In this document: piece after piece, positions 1 through 7,681 of the stretch
How positions within the stretch are numbered: the stretch's first letter is position 1
Layout: each line of letters begins with the position of its first letter
Source of the DNA: CAZIDL01 sp964537825
Lineage (GTDB): Bacteria; Bacteroidota; Bacteroidia; Flavobacteriales_D; CAYVSK01
Length of the DNA: 64,000 nt
NCBI GenBank assembly: GCA_964537825.1
Contig: CAZIDL010000002.1
Coordinates: forward strand, 65,288 to 129,287
Reading direction: 5' to 3'
Notes under the pieces: model-generated
What the model was told of the DNA's origin: nothing
Databases searched by the model: none
Seen by the model: the letters and a program-made list of their open reading frames with translations, nothing else
Position numbers and translations under genes: made by a program

Positions 1-464
1 TTATCCGCGCTTTAGAAGTGATCCGTAGCACTGGGCGTCCTCTTTCTTCTTTTCGCGGAAAGAAAAAAAAGGAGCGCCCCTTCAATATTCTAAAGATCGG
101 ACTTTGGACGGAACGGGAAAAACTGAACGAGCGGATCTCGGAGCGCCTGGACCGGATGTTGCGAGAAGGATTGCTCGATGAGGTCAAAGCGCTGCTTCCC
201 TATCGTGAACATCGACCATTACGTACGGTCGGGTATCAGGAACTTTTCCCCGTTTTAGAAGGCTCCAAGGATCTCGGAACGGCATGCCGGGAGATCGAAA
301 AGAACACGCGTCATTATGCGAAAAGACAGATGACCTGGTTCCGAAAAGCGGCGGGGATCGAATGGCATCACCCGGACGAAAGGGAAAAGATCCTGGCACG
401 GATCGAGGAAGCGAGCGGTATCAAAGGCCGACCGGGTCCAGCTCCTTCGGATACTTCACGGTAA
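1..464 (+). CDS. miaA: tRNA dimethylallyltransferase MiaA, C-terminal part (5' end outside window)
   Basis: MiaA transfers a dimethylallyl group to N6 of A37 in tRNAs that read UNN codons. Only the C-terminal half (about 150 residues; the family has about 300) is present. The open frame runs to the left edge, so the GTG at 18 is not a real start. The first visible residues, IRALEV followed by IRSTGRP, match the conserved RxxRALEVxxxTGxP segment, and the later GLLDEV, the GYQE motif and TRxYAKRQxTWFR are MiaA hallmarks. The last 44 bases overlap the 3' end of the convergent DUF4139 gene. Confidence 0.95.
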   Translation, partial: IRALEVIRSTGRPLSSFRGKKKKERPFNILKIGLWTEREKLNERISERLDRMLREGLLDEVKALLPYREHRPLRTVGYQELFPVLEGSKDLGTACREIEKNTRHYAKRQMTWFRKAAGIEWHHPDEREKILARIEEASGIKGRPGPAPSDTSR

Positions 465-2073
465 AGGCGAAATGAAGGGTCTTGCTAGCTCCCGGCTCCA
501 GGTTCAAACGCCAGTTAAGGGCCCCGCTCTCCTTGTCATGTTCAGCTCCAGAGCGCTCATCGAGGCTCACTTCCACATCACCACGCCCCGATAGCGGGAG
601 CTGATCCTTTACGCGCAATCGGACGCCTTCTTTCCGCTTGTTCTTGAGGCGGATCTCGATCTTCATTTCGAGCACTTTCTTCCCTCCGATGATCTGCGAG
701 GTCGTCTTGTCCTCGACTTTTTCCCTTTCAACGACAACTCCCTGATCCCGGCCGAGCGAAACCTCAAGGGTATCCTCCGTGATGTTCGGGTCGATCCGCG
801 TCTTACCAACATAGCGACCGGCATATTGAACGCTGGCCTTCCCCGGGAAAAGGTCGGTAGCCTCCCATCCACTGAGCTTGGCGATAAGGAAAGCTTCCTG
901 TTCGAGCTTCGGGACTGCCAAGTGATCGTGCTCCGCATCGATCTTGAGTTCTTTGATGGTGACGGAACGCCGCGATCGCCCCGAAGGGATATCGTAGGCA
1001 CTCTCGATAGGGAAGCGCGTGTGAACAGCACTGCCCTCCCGGCCTTGGGGTACGGATCCCGAGGATGGGGAGGCCTCCTCCCTCATGGTTCCCGCACCCT
1101 CCTGGTCCTGAACCTTAGCTTTTTGCTTCTGCCGCTGCTGGGAAGCGGCCTTTTTGTACTGTCGCTTCCTTCCCCCTTTTTGACTGTAGACGTTCTGCTC
1201 TTTCTTGAAGCGAAGGCGCCAGGGCTCGAGTTCGGGCCGGTCTCCGCTCTTCGTAGGGCGACCGGATGCCAAGGTAAGATCCACGCCCTCCCAATCGCGT
1301 TGCGTCATTTGCCACACTTCTCCTTTGTAAGTAAGGTGGACAGGTTCGCTCAGGGAAGGACAATCCAGTTCATAAGCAGGCCGCCACCCAGCTCTCGAAG
1401 AGAAATAGCTCAGGGTGAGCTTTTCGCTCCCGCCCCGTTCTGCATCGACCGCAACGATGATATTGGAAACGCGCTCTTTCCCTTTCTGCTCCAATTTTCG
1501 GGTCCTATTCCGCAATTTTTGGAGCTCATCATTGAGCTCTTCGATGTCGTTCTTTACTTCGATGAGCTTATACTCGATGTCCTTCAACCGCTTGCGGTAA
1601 TAAACGGCCAATTCCATAAGATCCTCGACGTCCGTCCCGGTCTGCTCGCCTTTGATGTTCTTGTTCTCGAGGATCATGCTCCGCTCCTCCTGATAGACCT
1701 TCTTCATGCTCTGCCGCAGGGAAAGTTTGAACTCGGTCTCCTCAAGGCTATCTTTTTTGGACCGGATCCGTTCTTGGAGTTCTCCTTCAGCTCCCCGCGT
1801 ACGCATTCGCTTTTCGACCGAACGGATCCGCAACCCCTCACCTCCTTTGAGCTGCAAACTGTTCTCTCGAATATGGGGAGAAAGCCCTTTGAAGATCAGG
1901 ACGTTACGACCTTTGTCGAGCCGAGCCCTTCCTTTCCGGGTGATCTCTGCTCCTGAGAAGAAGACCGTAGCCCGCTCGATCTCATTCGCTACATCGATAC
2001 TGTCCTGAGCTTTTGCAGCGATCGGTCCGAGAAAAAAAAGGACGTATAGTAAATAGATCAGCCTACGGACCAT
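421..2073 (-). CDS. Secreted DUF4139 (MuiA-like) protein with N-terminal DUF4140
   Basis: 550 residues. A signal peptide ends near residue 22 (AKA before Gln), so the protein is exported. Residues about 28-130 resemble DUF4140, followed by a heptad-rich coiled coil to about residue 200 and then the DUF4139 beta domain to the C-terminus, which ends in a DPVGL tail. A Lys/Gln-rich low-complexity insert lies near residues 300-345. The family is often labelled mucoidy inhibitor MuiA, but its biochemical role is unknown and the name should not be taken as a function here. A perfect -7 promoter element sits 22 bases upstream of the ATG. The 3' end overlaps miaA by 44 bases in antisense orientation. 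Confidence 0.85.
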   Translation of the reverse strand: MVRRLIYLLYVLFFLGPIAAKAQDSIDVANEIERATVFFSGAEITRKGRARLDKGRNVLIFKGLSPHIRENSLQLKGGEGLRIRSVEKRMRTRGAEGELQERIRSKKDSLEETEFKLSLRQSMKKVYQEERSMILENKNIKGEQTGTDVEDLMELAVYYRKRLKDIEYKLIEVKNDIEELNDELQKLRNRTRKLEQKGKERVSNIIVAVDAERGGSEKLTLSYFSSRAGWRPAYELDCPSLSEPVHLTYKGEVWQMTQRDWEGVDLTLASGRPTKSGDRPELEPWRLRFKKEQNVYSQKGGRKRQYKKAASQQRQKQKAKVQDQEGAGTMREEASPSSGSVPQGREGSAVHTRFPIESAYDIPSGRSRRSVTIKELKIDAEHDHLAVPKLEQEAFLIAKLSGWEATDLFPGKASVQYAGRYVGKTRIDPNITEDTLEVSLGRDQGVVVEREKVEDKTTSQIIGGKKVLEMKIEIRLKNKRKEGVRLRVKDQLPLSGRGDVEVSLDERSGAEHDKESGALNWRLNLEPGASKTLHFAFTVKYPKELDPVGL

Positions 2074-2095
2074 GAGTTGAAGCTTCGGTTCGTTC

Positions 2096-2103
2096 CAAAG
2101 GTA
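2096..2103 (-). promoter_or_regulatory. -7 promoter element of the DUF4139 gene
   Basis: Reads TACCTTTG on the minus strand, matching the Bacteroidota consensus TAnnTTTG at all fixed positions, 22 bases before the ATG at 2073. No convincing -33 element was seen. Confidence 0.6.
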
Positions 2104-2150
2104 AGGATATCCGCTAAGAAGGATACTCCTTTTCAGGCTCTCAAATTCCT

Positions 2151-2158
2151 TAGCTTTG
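2151..2158 (+). promoter_or_regulatory. -7 promoter element of the surE-lpxB unit
   Basis: TAGCTTTG fits TAnnTTTG and ends 16 bases before the surE ATG. With the minus-strand element at 2096-2103 it forms a compact divergent promoter region. Confidence 0.6.
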
Positions 2159-2174
2159 TCCCCGCAATTGGAGG

Positions 2175-2957
2175 ATGGCGAAGCGAGAGCCTTTCATATT
2201 GGTCACCAACGACGACGGGATCTTCACTCCCGGGATCCGGGCCATGGTGAACGTTGCCCGCGAATTCGGAGAAGTGCTCGTCGTGGCACCGGATAAACCG
2301 CAATCCGGTATGGGCCATGCTATTACGGTCAACGATCCCCTTCGCATGCGTGAGTACGAACTGGACCCCGACCCGAAGATCCGTTCCTACAGCTGCAACG
2401 GTACTCCTGTGGATAGCGTTAAGCTTGCCATCTCCCTCATCCTTCAGGGGAAACCTGACCTTTTGCTCTCAGGCATCAATCACGGTTCCAATTCCTCCAT
2501 CAACGTCCTCTATTCCGGAACGATGTCGGCCGCGGTCGAAGGAGCTCTGGAAGGGATCCCGTCGGTAGGTTGTAGCCTTCTCGACTACAGGATAAGTCGC
2601 GATATGAGCACCGCAGAGCATGTCACGCGAAAGGTCGTTCACAATGCGCTCAACAGAGAATTTCCCGACCGGGCCTGCCTGAACGTTAACATTCCCGATA
2701 TATCGCTGGATGAACTAAAGGGCATTCGGGTCTGCCGCCAGGCAAAAGCTTATTGGGAGGATGATTTCGAAGTGCGGAAAGATCCTCACGGCAAGGAATA
2801 TTATTGGCTTGCAGGAGAGTTCAAGAACTTCGATAAAGGGACGGACACAGACATCTGGGCTCTTGAGAACGGATATGCATCGATCGTTCCCGTACAATAC
2901 GACATGACCGCTCATTACGAGATCGAACCGCTTCACGATTGGGATCATGAGCTCTGA
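2175..2957 (+). CDS. surE: 5'/3'-nucleotidase SurE
   Basis: 260 residues. SurE is a cytoplasmic metal-dependent phosphatase that removes phosphate from nucleoside 5'- and 3'-monophosphates and may hydrolyse short polyphosphate. The N-terminal VTNDDG (residues 10-15) supplies the metal-binding Asp pair; SGMGHAIT and the later SGINHGSN are the other conserved active-site segments. Length and start agree with the family. GGAGG directly precedes the ATG. It is the first gene of a tight rightward unit; its 3' end overlaps the next gene by 11 bases. Confidence 0.96.
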   Translation: MAKREPFILVTNDDGIFTPGIRAMVNVAREFGEVLVVAPDKPQSGMGHAITVNDPLRMREYELDPDPKIRSYSCNGTPVDSVKLAISLILQGKPDLLLSGINHGSNSSINVLYSGTMSAAVEGALEGIPSVGCSLLDYRISRDMSTAEHVTRKVVHNALNREFPDRACLNVNIPDISLDELKGIRVCRQAKAYWEDDFEVRKDPHGKEYYWLAGEFKNFDKGTDTDIWALENGYASIVPVQYDMTAHYEIEPLHDWDHEL

Positions 2958-3264
2958 GCGGATCCAAAGATTCGATAGCGTTCAATGGGGAGTGCTCGGA
3001 GGACTGATCGGCTCTGTACTCAGTTTCCTGCTCCTTTTCTGGATCACTTATATGCGTGGCCAAGCTCCAGGCCTTTCCGACTTTTTCTTCGAAAAGTTCG
3101 TGAACACCCGTGACCTTACCTGGCGGATCCTTTCCTTCTGTCTTGTGCTCGATGTTCCGATCTTTTTCCTTGCCCTTCGCTGGGATCTCGAACGATTCGC
3201 AAAAGGCGTCCTCTTCGTTTTCTTCATCTTCTTGCCTTTTATCGTCTATTTTCGCTTTTTTTAG
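2947..3264 (+). CDS. Small integral membrane protein of unknown function
   Basis: 105 residues, not recognised as a named family. Three hydrophobic segments are visible, about residues 14-36, 58-77 and 85-105; the last runs to the C-terminus and is rich in Phe. The start overlaps surE by 11 bases, which suggests translational coupling, and lpxB follows after 31 bases. The position between surE and lpxB suggests an inner-membrane role near lipid A synthesis, but nothing in the sequence proves it. Confidence 0.75.
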   Translation: MSSERIQRFDSVQWGVLGGLIGSVLSFLLLFWITYMRGQAPGLSDFFFEKFVNTRDLTWRILSFCLVLDVPIFFLALRWDLERFAKGVLFVFFIFLPFIVYFRFF

Positions 3265-3295
3265 GTAACGATAAGGACCCTTACTGGCCCGGACC

Positions 3296-4426
3296 TTGGA
3301 TTATTACCTCATAGCCGGCGAAGCGAGCGGGGACCTTCACGGTTCCAACCTGATGAAAGCCTTAAAGGATAAGGATCCCGATGCCCGTTTTCGCTGTTGG
3401 GGAGGGGACCGCATGAAAAGAGCAGGTGGGGATCTGGTCCGTCACTACCGTGAGACCGCCTTTATGGGCTTCGTAGAAGTGATCAAGCACCTGCGGAGCA
3501 TCATGGGCTTTCTTCGCGAGTGCAAAGCGGATCTTCTCGAACATCCTCCGGATGCCCTGATCTTGATCGACTATCCGGGCTTCAACCTAAGGATCGCTGA
3601 GTTCGCCCACGAGCAGGGAATCAGGGTCTTCTATTATATTTCGCCTCAGGTCTGGGCCTGGAAAAAGAAAAGGGTCCATACCATCGGCAAATTCACCGAA
3701 CGGACTTTCGTTATCCTCCCCTTTGAAAAGGACTTCTATGCCCGCTACGGCTATGAAGTGGAATTCGTGGGGCATCCTCTATTGGATGCCATCGAAGCGG
3801 AACGGCAACAGCTCCCGGAGCGAAAAGCCTTTTTCCGGTCCATCGACAAGCCAGATGCCCCGATCATCGCACTTCTTCCCGGAAGCCGAGAGCAAGAGGT
3901 CAAACGGATGCTCCCGGCCATGTTGAACCTGAAAGCGGATCATCCGGGCCACCATTTCATCGTGGCCCGCAGTTCCGCTCTGAGCGATGAACTTTTCGTA
4001 GAAGCTGATTCCATCGAAGGGGTCACGGTTCTTGAAGACTCCAATTACGCCATTCTTGAACATGCAGAGGCTGCTCTTGTGACCTCCGGAACAGCAACCC
4101 TCGAAACCGCCCTTTTCGGAGTGCCGTTGGTGGTTTGTTATTCAGGGGGGGAACTTTCCTTTTGGATAGCACGCCAACTCGTGAACGTTCCCTATATCTC
4201 TCTGGTCAATCTCATCATGGGACAGGAAGTGGTCAAAGAGCTTATTCAAAGTGGATTGACCCGGGATGCCCTCAGAACAGAACTGGATCGGATCCTTCCT
4301 GGTGGGAAGGAAAGGGAACCCATGAAAAAAGCCTTCGAGGCTTTGCGTGAAAAACTTGGGGGACCCGGTGCCTCAGCCTTCACAGCATCACGTATTCTTT
4401 CGTTGACCGGACATGAAGGAGCATGA
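3296..4426 (+). CDS. lpxB: Lipid-A-disaccharide synthase LpxB
   Basis: 376 residues. A peripheral inner-membrane glycosyltransferase (GT19) that joins UDP-2,3-diacylglucosamine and lipid X to form the lipid A disaccharide. The GEASGD motif (residues 8-13), SPQVWAWKKKR, VGHPLLD and the LLPGSRxQEV phosphate-binding segment are diagnostic. The start is TTG, chosen because YYLIAGEASGD is the usual N-terminus and no ATG is available before the motif. It shares four bases (ATGA) with the next gene. Confidence 0.96.
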   Translation: MDYYLIAGEASGDLHGSNLMKALKDKDPDARFRCWGGDRMKRAGGDLVRHYRETAFMGFVEVIKHLRSIMGFLRECKADLLEHPPDALILIDYPGFNLRIAEFAHEQGIRVFYYISPQVWAWKKKRVHTIGKFTERTFVILPFEKDFYARYGYEVEFVGHPLLDAIEAERQQLPERKAFFRSIDKPDAPIIALLPGSREQEVKRMLPAMLNLKADHPGHHFIVARSSALSDELFVEADSIEGVTVLEDSNYAILEHAEAALVTSGTATLETALFGVPLVVCYSGGELSFWIARQLVNVPYISLVNLIMGQEVVKELIQSGLTRDALRTELDRILPGGKEREPMKKAFEALREKLGGPGASAFTASRILSLTGHEGA

Positions 4427-5619
4427 GCAAGAAAAGGTCCTTCATATTACGCACGCTTCTGCTGGCCCTTCTCACTTCCATACCCTTTATAGGCAACAGC
4501 CTTCCGGAGGTCATGCGCATCGGACTTTTTTTCGGGGAAAAGGTGGAACGGGTGGCGTTCAGCGTAGAGGACGGACGCTACGAGCTCTTTCTGGACCAGC
4601 GTTCACTCGGCGTTCACGAGGGCGGAGAGAGCGTCCGGATCCAGCATTCGAAGCAGGGGCTCCGTATAAAGGGGAAGCAAGATGAATGGAAGAGCGGGCA
4701 TAAATTGCGGGCTGAAATGTTGGGGCAGAATGCCTCCTTCAGGTTGAAGAAAAAGCATCCCTACAAAGCGGACCGTCTTTATCCGGGTGAGCTCACTGTC
4801 CGTGCAAAGGAAGGGCGGATCCAATGCATCAATCGCGTGGGCATGTCCGATTACCTTTCAGGGGTTGTGCTCGCTGAAGCTGGCCAGGGGCATCATCCCG
4901 AATTCTACAAAGTGCAGGCCGTCATTTGTCGCACGTATGCCCTCCACAACCTTGAAAAGTTCAGCGATAAAGGGATCCACCTTTGTGATAAAGTCGCATG
5001 CCAAGTCTACGAAGGGATGAACACCGTCGAACCCCGTATCGATTCGGCGATCAAGGCCACTAAAGGCATCGTACTGGTCAACGAGGACATCGAACTGATC
5101 ACAGCAGCTTATCATTCGAATTCAGGAGGAAGAACAGTAGCCTCCGAAGATGCCTGGTCCAAGAATCTTTCCTACCTGCGTCCGGTCACCGATCCCTTCA
5201 GCCAGAAAGGAAAGCATTACAATTGGAAACGGATATTTCCGAAAAAAGAATGGCTGAACTACCTGGAGCGAACCTATTCTTATCCGAGCGATGACCCTTG
5301 GTATCAAGAACATGCCTGTTCCTATTGTCCTTCGGGGCGAAGGGAGTTCTTTGCTCCGATGGGGGATAGCATTCCGTTAGCATCGATCCGCAAGGACCTG
5401 AACCTGAACTCCACCTATTTCACGATCAAAGAGCGGAACGATAGTGTCGTGTTCAGGGGAAAAGGTTTCGGTCATGGGGTAGGCCTATCGCAGGAAGGGG
5501 CCATGCGGATGGCCGAACTCGGGGTCCCTTACGATGACATCATTCACTACTACTACCAAGGGATCCACTTGGTGAAGATCGAAGCGCTCGATTTTTTCAG
5601 GGACGAGAACGGTCCTTGA
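4423..5619 (+). CDS. Exported SpoIID/LytB-domain protein (putative peptidoglycan-active)
   Basis: 398 residues with an N-terminal signal or anchor (hydrophobic residues about 7-24). The SpoIID domain covers roughly residues 130-390: YLSGVV followed by Glu152 (the position of the catalytic Glu in SpoIID lytic transglycosylases), AVICRTYAL, AAYHSNSGG and the terminal GFGHGVGLSQEGA motif. In spore formers SpoIID cuts glycan strands; in Gram-negative bacteria the family is poorly studied, and peptidoglycan cleavage or amidase stimulation is inferred. Translationally coupled to lpxB through ATGA. It ends 3 bases from the convergent parE stop. Confidence 0.85.
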   Translation: MSKKRSFILRTLLLALLTSIPFIGNSLPEVMRIGLFFGEKVERVAFSVEDGRYELFLDQRSLGVHEGGESVRIQHSKQGLRIKGKQDEWKSGHKLRAEMLGQNASFRLKKKHPYKADRLYPGELTVRAKEGRIQCINRVGMSDYLSGVVLAEAGQGHHPEFYKVQAVICRTYALHNLEKFSDKGIHLCDKVACQVYEGMNTVEPRIDSAIKATKGIVLVNEDIELITAAYHSNSGGRTVASEDAWSKNLSYLRPVTDPFSQKGKHYNWKRIFPKKEWLNYLERTYSYPSDDPWYQEHACSYCPSGRREFFAPMGDSIPLASIRKDLNLNSTYFTIKERNDSVVFRGKGFGHGVGLSQEGAMRMAELGVPYDDIIHYYYQGIHLVKIEALDFFRDENGP

Positions 5620-5622
5620 CCT

Positions 5623-7515
5623 TCACTTTTTCCCTTTCGCCATCTCCTCGTCCACAAGGTCCTTATCCACGCGGAGATTGTTCACGATGAAGTTCTGTCG
5701 ATCGGGGGTGTTCTTCCCCATATAGAAATCCAGGATATCCGGGATCTTGCTGTCCTTGTTCAGGATCACAGGTTCCGTTCGGATCTTGTCGGGAGCGATG
5801 AAGGCTTTGAACTCATCGGGGGATATCTCGCCGAGACCTTTGAAACGCGTGATCTCGGGTTGCCCGCCCAGCTTTTGGATGGCGTCCCGCCGTTCTTCCT
5901 CGTTGTAGCAATAATAGGTGGCTTTCTTATTCCGTACCCTGTAAAGAGGTGTTTCCAGAATATGAACGTGCTCGCGTTTCACGAGCTCAGGAAAGAACTG
6001 GAGGAAGAAAGTGAGCAGGAGCAACCGGATGTGCATACCGTCTACATCCGCATCAGTGGCCAGGATGATGCGGTTGTAACGGAGATCGTCCAAACTTTCT
6101 TCGATATTGAGGGCAGCCTGGATCAGGTTGAACTCTTCGTTCTCATATACAGCCTTTTTGGTCAGCCCATATGCATTGAGGGGTTTCCCTTTCAGGCTGA
6201 AGACGGCCTGGGTGTTCACATCCCGCGCTTTCGTGATCGACCCAGAGGCTGAATCTCCTTCGGTCAGGAAGATCGTGCTCTCCTTCTTCCGTTCATCATT
6301 CTTCTTGTCGTTCAAATGGATCTTGCAATCCTTGAGTTTCTTGTTGTGGATGCTGGCCTGTTTAGCCCGTTTCTTGGCCAATTTTCGGATCCCGGCCATT
6401 TCTTTGCGTTCCTTCTCGGAGCGCTGGACCTTTTCATGGATGGCATTTGCGGTATCCTGCTCCCGATGGAGGTAATTGTCGAGTTTCTCCTTCAGAAAAT
6501 CCATGACGAATGCCCGGATCGATTTGCCTCCGGGTTCGATCTCCGTCGAACCGAGCTTGGTCTTGGTCTGGCTTTCGAAGACGGGATCGACCACTTTAAC
6601 GGAGACGGCAGCGGCCAACGAGCGGCGCACATCCGTAGCCTCATAGTTCTTCTGGAAGAAATCCTTGACGACTTTCACCAAGCTTTCCCTGAAAGCCCCC
6701 AGATGGGTTCCTCCCTGGGTGGTGTGCTGACCGTTCACGAAGGAATAATACTCCTCGCTGTACTCTTCGGTATGGGTGAAGGCCACTTCGATGTCCTCAT
6801 CCTCAAGGTGAACGATGGGATAAAGCGGTTCCTGACTGAGGTTCTCTTGAAGTAGATCGAGGAGGCCGTTCTCAGAATAATAGCGCTCCCCATTGAAATG
6901 GATGTTGAGCCCCCGGTTAAGGTAGCAATAGTTCCGCACGAGGCGTTCTACGTGCTCGGAACGATAACGAAGGTCCTTGAAGATCTCCCGGTCGGGGGTG
7001 AAGGTGATCTTCGTTCCGTGCTTCTCATCGCTGGGGAGCTCTTCCGTTTCCTCCAGCAACTCTCCGCGTTCAAAAACAGCTCGCTTCATCTTGCCGTCCC
7101 GGAAAGATTCCACCTTGAAATAGGAAGAAAGGGCATTCACCGCTTTCGTACCGACCCCGTTCAGACCGACGGATTTCTTAAAGGCTTTGGAATCGTACTT
7201 GGCCCCCGTGTTGATCTGGGAAACGCAATCGATCAGCTTGCCGAGCGGGATCCCGCGGCCTCTATCCCGGATGATGACCGTATCATCAGCAATGTCGACA
7301 TCGATACGCTTCCCGTTCCCCATAACGAACTCATCGATCGCGTTGTCCAAGGTCTCTTTGATGAGGATATAGATCCCGTCATCCCGCGATGACCCATCGC
7401 CCGTCTTGCCGATGTACATCCCCGGACGCGTCCGGATGTGTTCCTTCCAATCCAGGGAACGGATGTCCGATTCGGTATAAGTGCTCGTATCCGGTACTTC
7501 GTTCGCCTCAGCCAT
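5623..7515 (-). CDS. parE: DNA topoisomerase IV subunit B (ParE)
   Basis: 630 residues, the usual ParE size. This ATPase subunit pairs with ParC to decatenate daughter chromosomes. The GHKL domain shows KETLDNAIDEF, DRGRGIP and GLNGVGTKAVNALS; the transducer follows; the TOPRIM domain has LTEGDSASGS and ATDADVDGMHIR; the C-terminus has RFKGLGE. The lack of a gyrB-type insert and the YKPDHTPDRQN-like tail (here GKNTPDRQNFIVNNLR) favour ParE over GyrB. No parC lies beside it in this window. The 154-base upstream gap carries a DnaA-box-like inverted repeat. Confidence 0.93.
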   Translation of the reverse strand: MAEANEVPDTSTYTESDIRSLDWKEHIRTRPGMYIGKTGDGSSRDDGIYILIKETLDNAIDEFVMGNGKRIDVDIADDTVIIRDRGRGIPLGKLIDCVSQINTGAKYDSKAFKKSVGLNGVGTKAVNALSSYFKVESFRDGKMKRAVFERGELLEETEELPSDEKHGTKITFTPDREIFKDLRYRSEHVERLVRNYCYLNRGLNIHFNGERYYSENGLLDLLQENLSQEPLYPIVHLEDEDIEVAFTHTEEYSEEYYSFVNGQHTTQGGTHLGAFRESLVKVVKDFFQKNYEATDVRRSLAAAVSVKVVDPVFESQTKTKLGSTEIEPGGKSIRAFVMDFLKEKLDNYLHREQDTANAIHEKVQRSEKERKEMAGIRKLAKKRAKQASIHNKKLKDCKIHLNDKKNDERKKESTIFLTEGDSASGSITKARDVNTQAVFSLKGKPLNAYGLTKKAVYENEEFNLIQAALNIEESLDDLRYNRIILATDADVDGMHIRLLLLTFFLQFFPELVKREHVHILETPLYRVRNKKATYYCYNEEERRDAIQKLGGQPEITRFKGLGEISPDEFKAFIAPDKIRTEPVILNKDSKIPDILDFYMGKNTPDRQNFIVNNLRVDKDLVDEEMAKGKK

Positions 7516-7615
7516 ATTGCCTTGATTTCGCTTTCTGCTAAAAGGACCTGCTACCAGCCATATTGTTTAAAAATAGCTCAGTTCGGGGTTTGTAGCGTTG
7601 AACTGTTAGGACATA

Positions 7616-7637
7616 TTATCCACAGGGATCGTGGATA
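7616..7637. repeat. Inverted repeat containing a perfect DnaA box
   Basis: TTATCCACA at 7616-7624 equals the DnaA box consensus. A 7-base stem (TATCCAC at 7617-7623, GTGGATA at 7631-7637) with a 7-base loop places a second, partial box on the opposite strand. It lies between the TPR/SpoIIE gene and parE. It may be a DnaA-regulated site or chance; no cluster of boxes or AT-rich unwinding region is seen, so it is not called an origin. Confidence 0.4.
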
Positions 7638-7655
7638 TCTCTACTTCCGCACGAT

Positions 7656-7681
7656 CCTTTTAAAGGGGGTCATTCCCCCTT
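7656..7681 (-). terminator. Probable terminator hairpin of the TPR/SpoIIE gene
   Basis: On the minus strand AAGGGGG pairs perfectly with CCCCCTT (7 base pairs, 5-base loop, 7663-7681) and is followed by a short TTAAAA stretch. The stem begins inside the last codons and contains the stop codon in its loop. The weak U-tract lowers confidence. Confidence 0.45.

Noticed and set aside
826..1956. Open frame of 376 codons antisense to the DUF4139 gene
   Set aside because: The minus-strand frame has a signal peptide, recognisable domains and a promoter; the plus frame lacks these and resembles a mirror of the real gene.
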